Positions 10,258 through 18,061 of a DNA stretch of 64,000 nucleotides are shown here, piece by piece. The stretch is from positions 3,590,323 to 3,654,322 of the forward strand of contig NZ_CP013070.1 of assembly GCF_000264945.2 (NCBI RefSeq), given 5' to 3'. The notes under the pieces are model-generated. The model saw nothing but the letters and a program-made list of their open reading frames with translations, was not told the origin of the DNA and did not search any database. Made by a program: the position numbers and the translations under genes. The first letter of the stretch is position 1; each line of letters starts with the position of its first letter. Source of the stretch: Sphingobium indicum B90A. GTDB taxonomy: Bacteria > Pseudomonadota > Alphaproteobacteria > Sphingomonadales > Sphingomonadaceae.

Positions 10258-10686
10258 ATGTTCCGCCAGCTTACCAAAAGCCTCTACGTCTCTCCGCAGA
10301 TCAGCGTCGATCAGGTGGCGGAGGCCAAGGCGCTGGGCGTCACCGTCATCATCAACAACCGCCCCGACGACGAGGAACCGGGCCAGACCAACGGCGCGGA
10401 GATCGAAGCCGCCGCCAAGGCCGCCGGCATCGCCTATGCCGCCGTGCCCGTGGCCCATGGCGGCTTCTCCCCCTGGCAACTCGACGGCATGGCCGCCGCG
10501 CTGGAACAGGCGGGCGAGGGCAAGATCCTCGCCTATTGCCGCTCCGGCACGCGCAGCACATTGCTCTGGGCGCTGACCCGCGCCCGCGCAGGCGATCACC
10601 CGGCGGCGCTGGCCGAGCAGGCCGCCTCGGCCGGATATGACGTCGCGCCCGTCCGCCAGATCATGGACGCGCTCGCCGCCGGTTGA
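10258..10686 (+). CDS. DUF442/TIGR01244-family phosphatase- or sulfurtransferase-like protein
   Basis: A 142-residue cytoplasmic protein. It begins with MFRQLTKSLYVSPQIS and carries a P-loop of the Cys-x5-Arg type (YCRSGTRS) near residue 97, as in dual-specificity phosphatases and the phosphatase-like domain of Blh proteins. The family is often annotated 'TIGR01244 family sulfur transferase', but substrates are not established. The start is set by AAAGGAG at 10244-10250; a longer in-frame start at 10195 lacks such a site. The stop overlaps the next gene's start by one base (TGATG). Confidence 0.8.
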   Translation: MFRQLTKSLYVSPQISVDQVAEAKALGVTVIINNRPDDEEPGQTNGAEIEAAAKAAGIAYAAVPVAHGGFSPWQLDGMAAALEQAGEGKILAYCRSGTRSTLLWALTRARAGDHPAALAEQAASAGYDVAPVRQIMDALAAG

Positions 10687-11870
10687 TGTCCGCAACACCG
10701 GAAACCTATGACGCCATCGTCCTGGGCGCTGGCGGCGCCGGCCTCATGTGCGCGGCCATGGCGGGCCAGCGGGGCAGGCGCGTGCTGGTCATCGACCATG
10801 CCGATCAGGCGGGGAAGAAAATCCTGATCTCCGGCGGCGGCCGCTGCAATTTCACCAATATCCACACCGCGCCCGACCGCTATCTGTCGGCCAACCCCCA
10901 TTTCGCCAAATCGGCGCTGGGCCGCTACACGCCGCAGGATTTCCTCGCCCTTGTCGAACGCCACGGCATCGCCTGGCATGAAAAGACGCTGGGCCAGCTC
11001 TTCTGCGACCAGAGCGCCCGCCAGATCGTCGCCATGCTGCTTGCCGAATGCGAGGCGGGCGGCGTCGCGATCCGCCTCGGCCACGCCATCACCGCCGTCA
11101 CCCATGCCGACGGCCGCTACAGCGTCACCCATGGCGGCAGGACCGCCACCGCCCCCGCGCTGGTCATCGCCACCGGCGGTCCGTCCATCCCGAAGATCGG
11201 CGCGACCGCCTTCGCCTACGATCTCGCCCGCCAGTTCGGCCTGAAGGTGGTCGAACCCCGCCCGGCGCTCGTCCCCCTGACGCTCGGCGGCGAAGACCTG
11301 TTGTTCCGCTCCCTCTCCGGCGTCTCGACCGAGGTCGTCGCCCGCCATGGCAAGACCGCCTTCCGCGAAGCCGCCTTGCTCACCCATCGCGGCCTGTCCG
11401 GCCCGGCGATCTTGCAGATTTCCTCCTATTGGCGGCATGGGGAGGCCATCGCCCTCGACTTCCTGCCCGACCAGGCGCCGGGCTGGCTTACGGAGGCGAA
11501 GCGCGGCAAGCCCCGCGCCACGCTGACGCAGAGCCTGCGCGGCCACCTGCCCGACCGTCTGGCCGACGCGCTGGCGGAGCGGCTCGCGCTGCCCGGCGAT
11601 CTCGGCAATATCCCGGACCGCAAGTTGCAGGATGCCGAACGCCGCCTCTCGGCCTGGTCCTTCACCCCCAACGGCACCGAAGGCTTCGCCAAGGCGGAAG
11701 TCACCATCGGCGGCATCTCCACCGCCGGACTGTCCTCGCAGACGATGGAGGCGCGCCACCTCCCCGGCCTTTACGCCATAGGCGAAGCGGTCGACGTCAC
11801 CGGCTGGCTGGGCGGCTATAATTTCCAATGGGCGTGGGCGAGCGGCTGGGTAGCGGCCCAGTTTCTTTAA
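10686..11870 (+). CDS. YhiN/HI0933-family FAD-dependent oxidoreductase
   Basis: A 394-residue flavoprotein. The N-terminal dinucleotide-binding motif is VLGAGGAGLMCA, followed by GKKILISGGGRCNFTN, a hallmark of the HI0933/YhiN family. The C-terminal FAD-contact motif is GLYAIGEAVDVTGWLGGYNFQWAWASG. The reaction is not established for most members. The ATG overlaps the stop of the DUF442 gene, so the two are translationally coupled. Tandem hairpins follow as a likely terminator. Confidence 0.85.
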   Translation: MSATPETYDAIVLGAGGAGLMCAAMAGQRGRRVLVIDHADQAGKKILISGGGRCNFTNIHTAPDRYLSANPHFAKSALGRYTPQDFLALVERHGIAWHEKTLGQLFCDQSARQIVAMLLAECEAGGVAIRLGHAITAVTHADGRYSVTHGGRTATAPALVIATGGPSIPKIGATAFAYDLARQFGLKVVEPRPALVPLTLGGEDLLFRSLSGVSTEVVARHGKTAFREAALLTHRGLSGPAILQISSYWRHGEAIALDFLPDQAPGWLTEAKRGKPRATLTQSLRGHLPDRLADALAERLALPGDLGNIPDRKLQDAERRLSAWSFTPNGTEGFAKAEVTIGGISTAGLSSQTMEARHLPGLYAIGEAVDVTGWLGGYNFQWAWASGWVAAQFL

Positions 11871-11884
11871 TCCCAAAAAAGCAG

Positions 11885-11952
11885 CCCCGGCGCAAGGGAA
11901 CGCCGGGGCCACAAAGAGGGATGTCCCGGCGCGAGGGGGGGAGAGCCGGGAC
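11885..11952 (+). terminator. Tandem hairpin terminator region
   Basis: Two GC-rich hairpins lie just after the flavoprotein gene. CCCCGGCG (11885-11892) pairs with CGCCGGGG (11901-11908), and GTCCCGGC (11923-11930) pairs with GCCGGGAC (11945-11952), followed by AAAAGGG. An A-run precedes the first hairpin, so on the minus strand the hairpin is followed by a U-tract. The block may therefore work in either direction. Confidence 0.6.
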
Positions 11953-12058
11953 AAAAGGGAAATAGGAAGGCCGATTTCCGTTTCAAGATGCTACTGAGAA
12001 TTTTCTCGCGCATGCCTCGCCCTGTCTGGACGTTCCCGCATGCATCTCCGAAACCCGC

Positions 12059-13045
12059 CTACCCGCACTCCACCGTCACATGCTCCATGCGCGGCAGGGC
12101 GCGGACCTGGCGGCGCACGGCGGCGGCGTCCGCGCCGGGGGCCAGGCTGACGATGGCGGCATGGGCATGCGGCCCGATGCGCCAGACATGCAGGTCGCGG
12201 ATGGTCGCCCCCTCCGCCTCCACCAGTCCCTTGATCCGCGCCGTCAGCGCCGGTTCGGCGGTGTCGAGCAGGATCGCGGCAGTATCCTTCATCAGCCCCC
12301 AGGCCCAGCGCGCGATCACCGCCGCGCCCAGCAGGCCCACGGCCGGGTCAAGCCACCACCAGCCCATATAGCGCCCCGCCAGCAGCGCCGCGATGGCCAA
12401 CACCGACGTCAGCGCGTCGGTCAGCACATGCATATAGGCGGCGCGCAGATTATTGTCGGCATGGCCCTGCTTATGATCATGGGCATGGCCGTGATGCCCG
12501 TGATCATGGCTATGGTCATGCCCCAGCAGCAGGGCGCTGATCAGGTTGATGACCAGGCCGATCACGGCCACCAGCGTCGCTTCGCCGAAAGCCACCTGCA
12601 CCGGATCGAACAGGCGCATCGCCGATTCGACGGCGATGAACAGCGCCGTGAAGGCCAGGATCAAAGCGGAGGCGAAGCCGGACAGATCCCCCACCTTGCC
12701 GGTCCCGAAAGTATAGCGGGGATTGCGCGCATGCCGCCGCGCATAGCCATAGGCGGCCGCCGCCACCGCCAGCGCGCCCGCATGGGTCGCCATGTGGAAA
12801 CCGTCGGCCAGCAGCGCCATCGACCCGCTCAGCCAGCCGAAGACGATCTCCACCACCATGGTCGCCGCCGTCAGCCACACGACCCACATCGTCTTGCGGG
12901 CATTCTCGTCATGTCCCCGGCTCAGATAGATATGGTCGAAATAATGGCTTTCCTCGCCCTCGTCCGCGCCGGTTGCGGGCATGGCACGGGCATGATCATG
13001 CTCCTCGGGATGATGGCCATGGTCGTGATCGTCATGCATGCTCAT
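12059..13045 (-). CDS. dmeF: Cation diffusion facilitator, DmeF-like divalent metal efflux pump
   Basis: A 328-residue inner-membrane CDF transporter exporting divalent metals (Co/Ni in characterised DmeF proteins) by proton antiport. It has a histidine-rich N-terminus (DDHDHGHHPEEHDH), a characteristic SHYFDHIYLSRGHDENARKTMWVV segment read here in two parts, and six hydrophobic helices. A second histidine-rich loop (HDHSHDHGHHGHAHDH) lies near residue 180. Metal-site HxxxD-type motifs are seen in LADGFHMATHAGAL and YMHVLTDALTS. The start overlaps the dmeR stop by four bases. Confidence 0.9.
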   Translation of the reverse strand: MSMHDDHDHGHHPEEHDHARAMPATGADEGEESHYFDHIYLSRGHDENARKTMWVVWLTAATMVVEIVFGWLSGSMALLADGFHMATHAGALAVAAAAYGYARRHARNPRYTFGTGKVGDLSGFASALILAFTALFIAVESAMRLFDPVQVAFGEATLVAVIGLVINLISALLLGHDHSHDHGHHGHAHDHKQGHADNNLRAAYMHVLTDALTSVLAIAALLAGRYMGWWWLDPAVGLLGAAVIARWAWGLMKDTAAILLDTAEPALTARIKGLVEAEGATIRDLHVWRIGPHAHAAIVSLAPGADAAAVRRQVRALPRMEHVTVECG

Positions 13046-13314
13046 TTCCCGTAGCGCCGGATCAGCGCCAGCATCTCTTCCGCCGCGGCCTGTCGCGCTG
13101 CGTCGCTGATGCCCGGCCGGGCGACATGTTCGCGCATATGCTGGTCGATCAGCTCCTCCATCAGGCTGCCCACGGCTCCCCTGACGGAGGCGACCAGTTG
13201 CAGCGTTTCCGAACAGCCCGCATCGCCCGCCAATTGCCGTTCGACCGCGCCGATCTGCCCGGCGATGCGCCGCACCCGCGCCAACAGCTTGTCCCGATCC
13301 GCCACGATATGCAT
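13042..13314 (-). CDS. dmeR: CsoR/RcnR-family metal-sensing repressor
   Basis: A 90-residue all-helical DNA-binding protein of the CsoR/RcnR/DmeR class. The N-terminus (MHIVADRDKLLARVRRIAGQ) is basic and carries the His expected near the N-terminus in RcnR-type sensors. The central ETLQLVASVRGAVGSL and DQHMREH segments carry further candidate metal-ligand residues. It probably represses its own operon with dmeF until Ni, Co or a similar metal binds. It overlaps dmeF by four bases and sits just after a G-tract operator. Confidence 0.9.
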   Translation of the reverse strand: MHIVADRDKLLARVRRIAGQIGAVERQLAGDAGCSETLQLVASVRGAVGSLMEELIDQHMREHVARPGISDAARQAAAEEMLALIRRYGK

Positions 13315-13315
13315 A

Positions 13316-13333
13316 GGATACCCCCCTATACTA
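13316..13333 (-). promoter_or_regulatory. G-tract operator upstream of dmeR-dmeF
   Basis: Read on the minus strand, the site is AGTATAGGGGGGTATCCT, i.e. ATA-G6-TAT. A central run of six G flanked by inverted A/T triplets is the established operator type of CsoR/RcnR repressors. It lies directly ahead of dmeR, so autoregulation of the operon is likely. Confidence 0.75.
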
Positions 13334-13391
13334 TATTCCCCGGAAAATCAATCCGTGCATTTCCTCTCGAAGCCCCTAAGAGTCTGTTTGG

Positions 13392-13413
13392 AAAATGCGC
13401 ATATGCGCATTTT
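13392..13413. promoter_or_regulatory. Perfect 22-bp palindrome upstream of crtY
   Basis: A perfect palindrome with half-site AAAATGCGCAT lies 47 bases ahead of the crtY start and about 60 bases from the dmeR operator. It is followed by a short hairpin AATCCGGC-TTCG-GCCGGATT (13423-13442). The palindrome suits a dimeric regulator site; the hairpin could be a terminator remnant or leader structure. No regulator is identified for it here. Confidence 0.4.
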
Positions 13414-13459
13414 CGGTGCGGCAATCCGGCTTCGGCCGGATTTCCGAACAAGGGGTGCG

Positions 13460-14620
13460 ATGGCGACCATGACCGATTGCGACCTGGCGATAGTGGGCGG
13501 CGGCCTGGCGGGCAGCCTGACCGCGCTCGCCTTCGCCATGCGCCATCCCCATGTCTCCATCCGGCTGCTGGAAAGCGGCGATACGCTCGGCGGCAACCAT
13601 ATCTGGTCCTTCTTCGACAGCGACGTGGATGCGGGCGACCGCTGGCTGGTCGAGCCGCTGGTCGCCCATCGCTGGCCCGAAGGCTATGAGGTCCGCTTCC
13701 CCGGCCATAGCCGTCAACTGGCCGCGCCCTATAACAGCATCACCTCGACGCGCCTCGACGCCCATGTCCGGGAGGTGCTGGGCGATGCCGTCCTGACCGG
13801 CGCGCAGGCCGTCGAACTGACGCCCACCACCGTCACCTTGTCCGATGGCCGCACCATCCGCGCCGGAGCCGTGCTGGACGCCAGGGGAGGGGGCGACCTT
13901 TCCGCTCTGCGCTGCGGCTGGCAGAAATTCGTCGGCCAGACCCTGCGCCTGACTGCCCCCCACGGCCTGACCCGCCCCGTCATCATGGACGCCACGGTCG
14001 AGCAATGCGACGGCTATCGCTTCGTCTACCTGCTCCCCCGCGACGACCGGACGATCTTTGTCGAGGACACCTATTATAGCGACACTCCGGACCTCGACAT
14101 CCCCGCGCTGGAGGGCCGCATCGCCGCCTATGCCAATGCGCAGGGCTGGCAGGTCGAGGCGGTCGTCCATGGCGAAAGCGGCGTCCTGCCGGTCGTCCAT
14201 GGCGGCGATTTCGACCGCTTCTGGCCCCAGCATGACCCGGTGGCGCGGATCGGGGTGAGGGCGGCGATGTTCCAGCCCATGACCGGCTATTCCCTGCCCG
14301 ACGCCGTGCGTTTCGCCCAATGGCTGGCGGACGAATGGCCGATGGAGGGACGGCTGCTGGCGCATGCGACGCGGGAATGGGCCGCCCTCCATTGGCGGCA
14401 GGGGCGCTATTACCGGCTGCTCGGCCGCATGCTGTTCGGCGCCGCCCGCCCCGCGCAGCGCTGGCGCATCTTCGAACGTTTCTATCGGCTCAGCCCCCCC
14501 TTGATCGGCCGCTTCTATGCGGGCCGCTCGACGCTTCGGGATCGCATCCGCATCTTGTGCGGGCGGCCCCCGGTGCCCATAAGGGACGCCATGCGTGCAT
14601 TGATGAGCCCTCCCGCCTGA
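13460..14620 (+). CDS. crtY: Lycopene beta-cyclase (CrtY type)
   Basis: A 386-residue flavoprotein cyclase that forms beta-ionone rings at the ends of lycopene. The N-terminal FAD motif is DLAIVGGGLAGSLTALA. HIWSFFDSDVDAGDRWL and AVLDARG match bacterial CrtY, and the C-terminal half holds MTGYSLPDAVRFA and the FYRLSPPLIGRFYAG segment common to this family. A longer frame runs upstream from 13109, but ATG 13460 follows AGGGGTG and gives the family N-terminus. It is followed closely by crtI on the same strand. Confidence 0.9.
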   Translation: MATMTDCDLAIVGGGLAGSLTALAFAMRHPHVSIRLLESGDTLGGNHIWSFFDSDVDAGDRWLVEPLVAHRWPEGYEVRFPGHSRQLAAPYNSITSTRLDAHVREVLGDAVLTGAQAVELTPTTVTLSDGRTIRAGAVLDARGGGDLSALRCGWQKFVGQTLRLTAPHGLTRPVIMDATVEQCDGYRFVYLLPRDDRTIFVEDTYYSDTPDLDIPALEGRIAAYANAQGWQVEAVVHGESGVLPVVHGGDFDRFWPQHDPVARIGVRAAMFQPMTGYSLPDAVRFAQWLADEWPMEGRLLAHATREWAALHWRQGRYYRLLGRMLFGAARPAQRWRIFERFYRLSPPLIGRFYAGRSTLRDRIRILCGRPPVPIRDAMRALMSPPA

Positions 14621-14633
14621 TGAAGCGAACCCG

Positions 14634-16115
14634 ATGAACCGGAAAGCGATCGTCATCGGCGCGGGCTTTGGCGGCCTCGCGCTCGCCATCCGCCTGCAAT
14701 CCGCCGGAATCGACACCACGCTGGTCGAGGCGCGGGACCGGCCCGGCGGGCGCGCCTATATGTGGGAAAAGGACGGCTTCGTCTTCGACGCCGGGCCGAC
14801 CGTCATCACCGATCCCGATTGCCTGGGCGAATTATGGCGCCTGTCCGGCCACGACATGGCGGAGGATGTCAGCCTCGTCCCCGTCTCCCCCTTCTACCGG
14901 CTCAATTGGCGCGACGGCACCAATTTCGACTATTCCAACGACGAAACCGCCCTCCGCGCCCAGATCGCCAGGCTCAATCCCGAAGATGTCGCGGGCTATG
15001 AAAGCTTCCTCGACTATGCGGGCGGCGTCTATGAAGAGGGGTATAGAAAGCTCGGCTCGGTCGCCTTCCTCGACTTCGCCTCCATGGTCCGCGCCGCCCC
15101 CGCGCTGATGAAGCATCAGGCGTGGCGCTCCGTCTATTCGGTCGTCTCCTCCCATGTGAAGAATGAGAAGCTCCGCCAGGCGCTCTCCTTCCACACGCTG
15201 CTGGTCGGCGGCAATCCGATGCAGACCAGCTCCATCTACGCCCTGATCCACAAGCTGGAGAAGGACGGCGGCGTCTGGTTCGCGAAGGGCGGCACCAACC
15301 GCCTCGTCCAGGCGATGGCGACGCATTTCGAGCGGCTGGGCGGCACGCTGCGCCTCGCCGATCCGGTGGTGCAGATCGAAACCTATGGCGACCGCGCCGT
15401 CGCCGTGCGCACCGCTTCGGGCTGGCGGGGGGAGGCGGACGCCGTCGCCTCCAACGCCGATCTGATGCACAGCTATCGCGACCTGATCGGCCATCATCCG
15501 CGTGGCCAGAAACAGGCGGAAAAGCTCGCCCGCAAACGCTGGTCGCCCAGCCTGTTCGTGCTGCATTTCGGCATCAGGGGAAGCTGGCCGGGCATACCGC
15601 ACCATATGATCCTGTTCGGCCCGCGCTATGAGGGGCTGCTGACCGACATTTACGATCATGGCGTGCTGCCGCAGGATTTCTCGCTCTACCTGCACCACCC
15701 GACCGTCACCGATCCGTCGATGGCGCCGGACGGCCATTCGACCTTCTACGCGCTCGCCCCGGTGCCGCATCTGGGCAAGCTGCCGATCGACTGGGACAGG
15801 TTCGCCCCCGCCTATGCAGAGCGCATATTGGACGAGATCCAGCATCGCCTGATCCCCGACATCCGTTCGCGCATCGTCACCCAATTTCATTATGCCCCGC
15901 CCGATTTCCGCCGCGACCTGTCGGCGCATCTGGGCAGCGCCTTCAGCCTGGAGCCGCTGCTCACCCAAAGCGCCTGGTTCCGCGCCCATAATCGCGACGA
16001 TGTCATCCCCAACCTCTATCTGGTCGGGGCGGGCACCCATCCCGGCGCGGGCATCCCCGGAGTGGTCGGCAGCGCCAAGGCGACCGCCGCGCTGATGCTG
16101 GAAGATCTGGCGTAA
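14634..16115 (+). CDS. crtI: Phytoene desaturase
   Basis: A 493-residue FAD-dependent desaturase converting phytoene to lycopene by four successive desaturations. The N-terminal VIGAGFGGLALAIRLQ dinucleotide fold, the GRAYMWEKDGFVFDAGPTVITDP segment and the C-terminal signature GAGTHPGAGIPGVVGSAKATA are diagnostic. It starts 13 bases after crtY and forms one transcription unit with it. The product feeds CrtY; together with CrtB this makes the core of a beta-carotene/nostoxanthin-type pathway usual in yellow sphingomonads. Confidence 0.95.
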   Translation: MNRKAIVIGAGFGGLALAIRLQSAGIDTTLVEARDRPGGRAYMWEKDGFVFDAGPTVITDPDCLGELWRLSGHDMAEDVSLVPVSPFYRLNWRDGTNFDYSNDETALRAQIARLNPEDVAGYESFLDYAGGVYEEGYRKLGSVAFLDFASMVRAAPALMKHQAWRSVYSVVSSHVKNEKLRQALSFHTLLVGGNPMQTSSIYALIHKLEKDGGVWFAKGGTNRLVQAMATHFERLGGTLRLADPVVQIETYGDRAVAVRTASGWRGEADAVASNADLMHSYRDLIGHHPRGQKQAEKLARKRWSPSLFVLHFGIRGSWPGIPHHMILFGPRYEGLLTDIYDHGVLPQDFSLYLHHPTVTDPSMAPDGHSTFYALAPVPHLGKLPIDWDRFAPAYAERILDEIQHRLIPDIRSRIVTQFHYAPPDFRRDLSAHLGSAFSLEPLLTQSAWFRAHNRDDVIPNLYLVGAGTHPGAGIPGVVGSAKATAALMLEDLA

Positions 16116-16124
16116 AGAGGACAT

Positions 16125-16706
16125 ATGAAGAGACTGGCAGTCTATTGCGGCTCGGCCACCCCGGCCGACCCCGCCTATGTCGATGCCGCCCGCCATGTCG
16201 GGCGCGTGCTGGCGCGGCGCGGCATCGGCGTCGTCTATGGCGGCGGTCGCCTGGGCCTGATGGGCGCGGTGGCGGATGCGGCGCTGGAGGCGGGCGGCGA
16301 AGTGATCGGGGTCATCCCCGAAGCGCTGGTCGGCGCCGAAGTCGCCCATCGCGGCTGCACCGAACTGCGCGTCGTCCAGACCATGCACCAGCGCAAGCAG
16401 CTTTTCACCGACCTGTCCGACGGCTTCGTCACCCTGCCGGGCGGCGTCGGCACGATGGACGAATTGTGGGAAGCGATCAGTTGGGCGCAGCTTGGTTATC
16501 ACCGAAAGCCGGTGGGCCTGCTGAACGTCGCGGGCTTCTACGACCAGCTCATCGCCTTCAACCAGCATATGGTGGAGGCAGGCTTCATCCGCGCCCAGCA
16601 CGCCAATATACTGATCCACGCCAACGCCATCGAAGCCCTGCTCGACAGGATGGCGGCCTATCAGCCCCACGAAACCGTCTTCGCGATGAAGGCGGATCGG
16701 CTGTGA
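16125..16706 (+). CDS. LOG-family nucleotide phosphoribohydrolase
   Basis: A 193-residue protein of the LOG/TIGR00730 family. It has the Rossmann-like VYCGSATPADPAYVDAA start, GVVYGGGRLGLMGAVADAAL, and the catalytic PGGxGTxxE motif (LPGGVGTMDELWEAISW) near residue 105. Family members release the base from cytokinin riboside or nucleoside 5'-monophosphates. It follows crtI by 9 bases with AAAGAGG ahead of ATG, so it is co-transcribed with the carotenoid genes. No link to carotenoid chemistry is known. Confidence 0.85.
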   Translation: MKRLAVYCGSATPADPAYVDAARHVGRVLARRGIGVVYGGGRLGLMGAVADAALEAGGEVIGVIPEALVGAEVAHRGCTELRVVQTMHQRKQLFTDLSDGFVTLPGGVGTMDELWEAISWAQLGYHRKPVGLLNVAGFYDQLIAFNQHMVEAGFIRAQHANILIHANAIEALLDRMAAYQPHETVFAMKADRL

Positions 16707-16747
16707 TCAAGACGTCGTTCGTTTCGAGCGGAGTCGAACAATGGCTG

Positions 16748-16902
16748 GGCCGCGTGGACAAATTCGGAATGTCGGAAATGGCCATGAGCGGTCATTAGTT
16801 TTCCGTCACCCCGGACTTGATCCGGGGTCCCGCTGCCTTGGGATAGGCGTGCACTCGGAAGAAAGCGGGACCCCGGATCAAGTCCGGGGTGACGAATAGG
16901 GG
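16748..16902. repeat. Nested inverted repeat (module copy 2, one outer arm missing)
   Basis: The left outer arm GGCCGCGTGGACAAATTCGG begins at 16748 and continues into about 45 bases that are the reverse complement of the right outer part of copy 1 (10099-10143). The inner pair is perfect over 31 bp: 16804-16834 and 16864-16894, core CACCCCGGACTTGATCCGGG. The expected right outer arm is absent; the sequence instead runs into crtB's upstream region. It separates the LOG gene from crtB. Confidence 0.7.
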
Positions 16903-17004
16903 GGAAGGTCCGCTCTCCACCCACGCCGTCCGCCGTCTCTCGACTTCGCTCGAAACAAGCCGAGGTCAGGTGACTTTCGCCACCACACACGGCATGTCCT
17001 GATA

Positions 17005-17958
17005 ATGCCCTCAGAATTTCCAGACCGCCCAACTCTCATCGCCCAGGCCCGCGAGAGCATCGCCCGCGGCTCCAAATCCTTCGCGCTTGCGTCCAAACTT
17101 TTCGACCGCCCAACCCGCGAACGCGCATGGCTGCTCTACGCCTGGTGCCGCAAATGCGACGACATAGCGGACGGCCAGGACCATGGCGGTACGATGCGCG
17201 GCGTCGCGGACGGCCAGGCGCGCCTCTCCACCATCCGCGTCCTCACCGATGCCGCGCTCCAGGGCGAACCCACCGGCGACCCGGCCTTCGACGGCTTCGG
17301 CCTCGTCATGCGGGAATGCGCCATTCCGGAACGCTACGCCCATGACCTGATCGAAGGCTTCGCCCTCGACGCCCGCGAATGGCGGCCCCGCAGCGAGGCG
17401 GACATGCTGCGCTATTGCTATCATGTCGCGGGCGCGGTCGGCTGCATGATGGCGATCTTGATGGGCGTCGACCCAGGCGATGAAGCCACGCTCGACCGCG
17501 CCTGCGACCTCGGCCTCGCCTTCCAGCTCGCCAATATCGCCCGCGACATCAGCGAGGATGAGGCCGCCGGCCGCTGCTACCTGCCGGAGGAATGGCTGGT
17601 CGAAATGGACGTGCCCCCCGGCGAGCATATGAAGCCCTGGGTCCGCCCGCGCCTCGCCATCCTCGCCCGCCGCTTGGCCGACAGGGCCGCCGCCTATGAG
17701 GAAAGCGCCCGCCACGGCACCGGCGCCCTGCCGCCCCGATCCGCCTGGGCGGTGCTGGCGGCGGCGGGCATCTATGGCGGCATCGCCCGCGAAGTCGCCC
17801 GCCGGGGCGAGCACGCCTGGGACCGCCGCGTCGTCACGCCGAAGGGCGACAAGCTGGGCTGGGTTCTCCGCGCCGGCCTCCAGGTGCCGGGCCGCGCCCG
17901 CCGCTGGCCCGCCGCGCAGGCGCGTCCGGCCTCCCTGTGGACCCGCCCCCTAAGCTGA
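17005..17958 (+). CDS. crtB: Phytoene synthase
   Basis: A 317-residue squalene/phytoene synthase-type prenyltransferase that joins two geranylgeranyl diphosphates head to head. The two Mg-binding aspartate-rich motifs are present: DDIAD in WCRKCDDIADGQD near residue 50 and the second in LANIARDISEDEAAGRCYLP near 190. It lies 298 bases after the LOG gene, separated by a repeat module, so it may have its own promoter. It completes the crt set with crtY and crtI. Confidence 0.93.
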   Translation: MPSEFPDRPTLIAQARESIARGSKSFALASKLFDRPTRERAWLLYAWCRKCDDIADGQDHGGTMRGVADGQARLSTIRVLTDAALQGEPTGDPAFDGFGLVMRECAIPERYAHDLIEGFALDAREWRPRSEADMLRYCYHVAGAVGCMMAILMGVDPGDEATLDRACDLGLAFQLANIARDISEDEAAGRCYLPEEWLVEMDVPPGEHMKPWVRPRLAILARRLADRAAAYEESARHGTGALPPRSAWAVLAAAGIYGGIAREVARRGEHAWDRRVVTPKGDKLGWVLRAGLQVPGRARRWPAAQARPASLWTRPLS

Positions 17959-17962
17959 CAGG

Positions 17963-18052
17963 CAAAAAAAGGGACCGATACTTGCGTATCGGTCCCGAGG
18001 CATGTTCGCAGGAGGAACAAGGTGAGGCGGGCGGGCCGTTGATCGGCCCGCC
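17963..18052 (-). terminator. amtB terminator (two hairpins, U-tract on the minus strand)
   Basis: Read on the minus strand after the amtB stop, the first hairpin is GGGCGGGCC/GGCCCGCCC (about 18028-18052). The second has 11-bp arms GGGACCGATAC/GTATCGGTCCC (17971-17996) followed by a run of seven T, a classical Rho-independent terminator. Because crtB converges from the other side, the second hairpin may also end crtB transcription. Confidence 0.85.
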
Positions 18053-18061
18053 CTGCCAATC

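Noticed and set aside
12080..13054. 324-codon plus-strand frame opposite dmeF
   Set aside because: It is a shadow of the histidine-rich transporter gene; codons for His and Asp read as Met/Val/Ile runs on the other strand.
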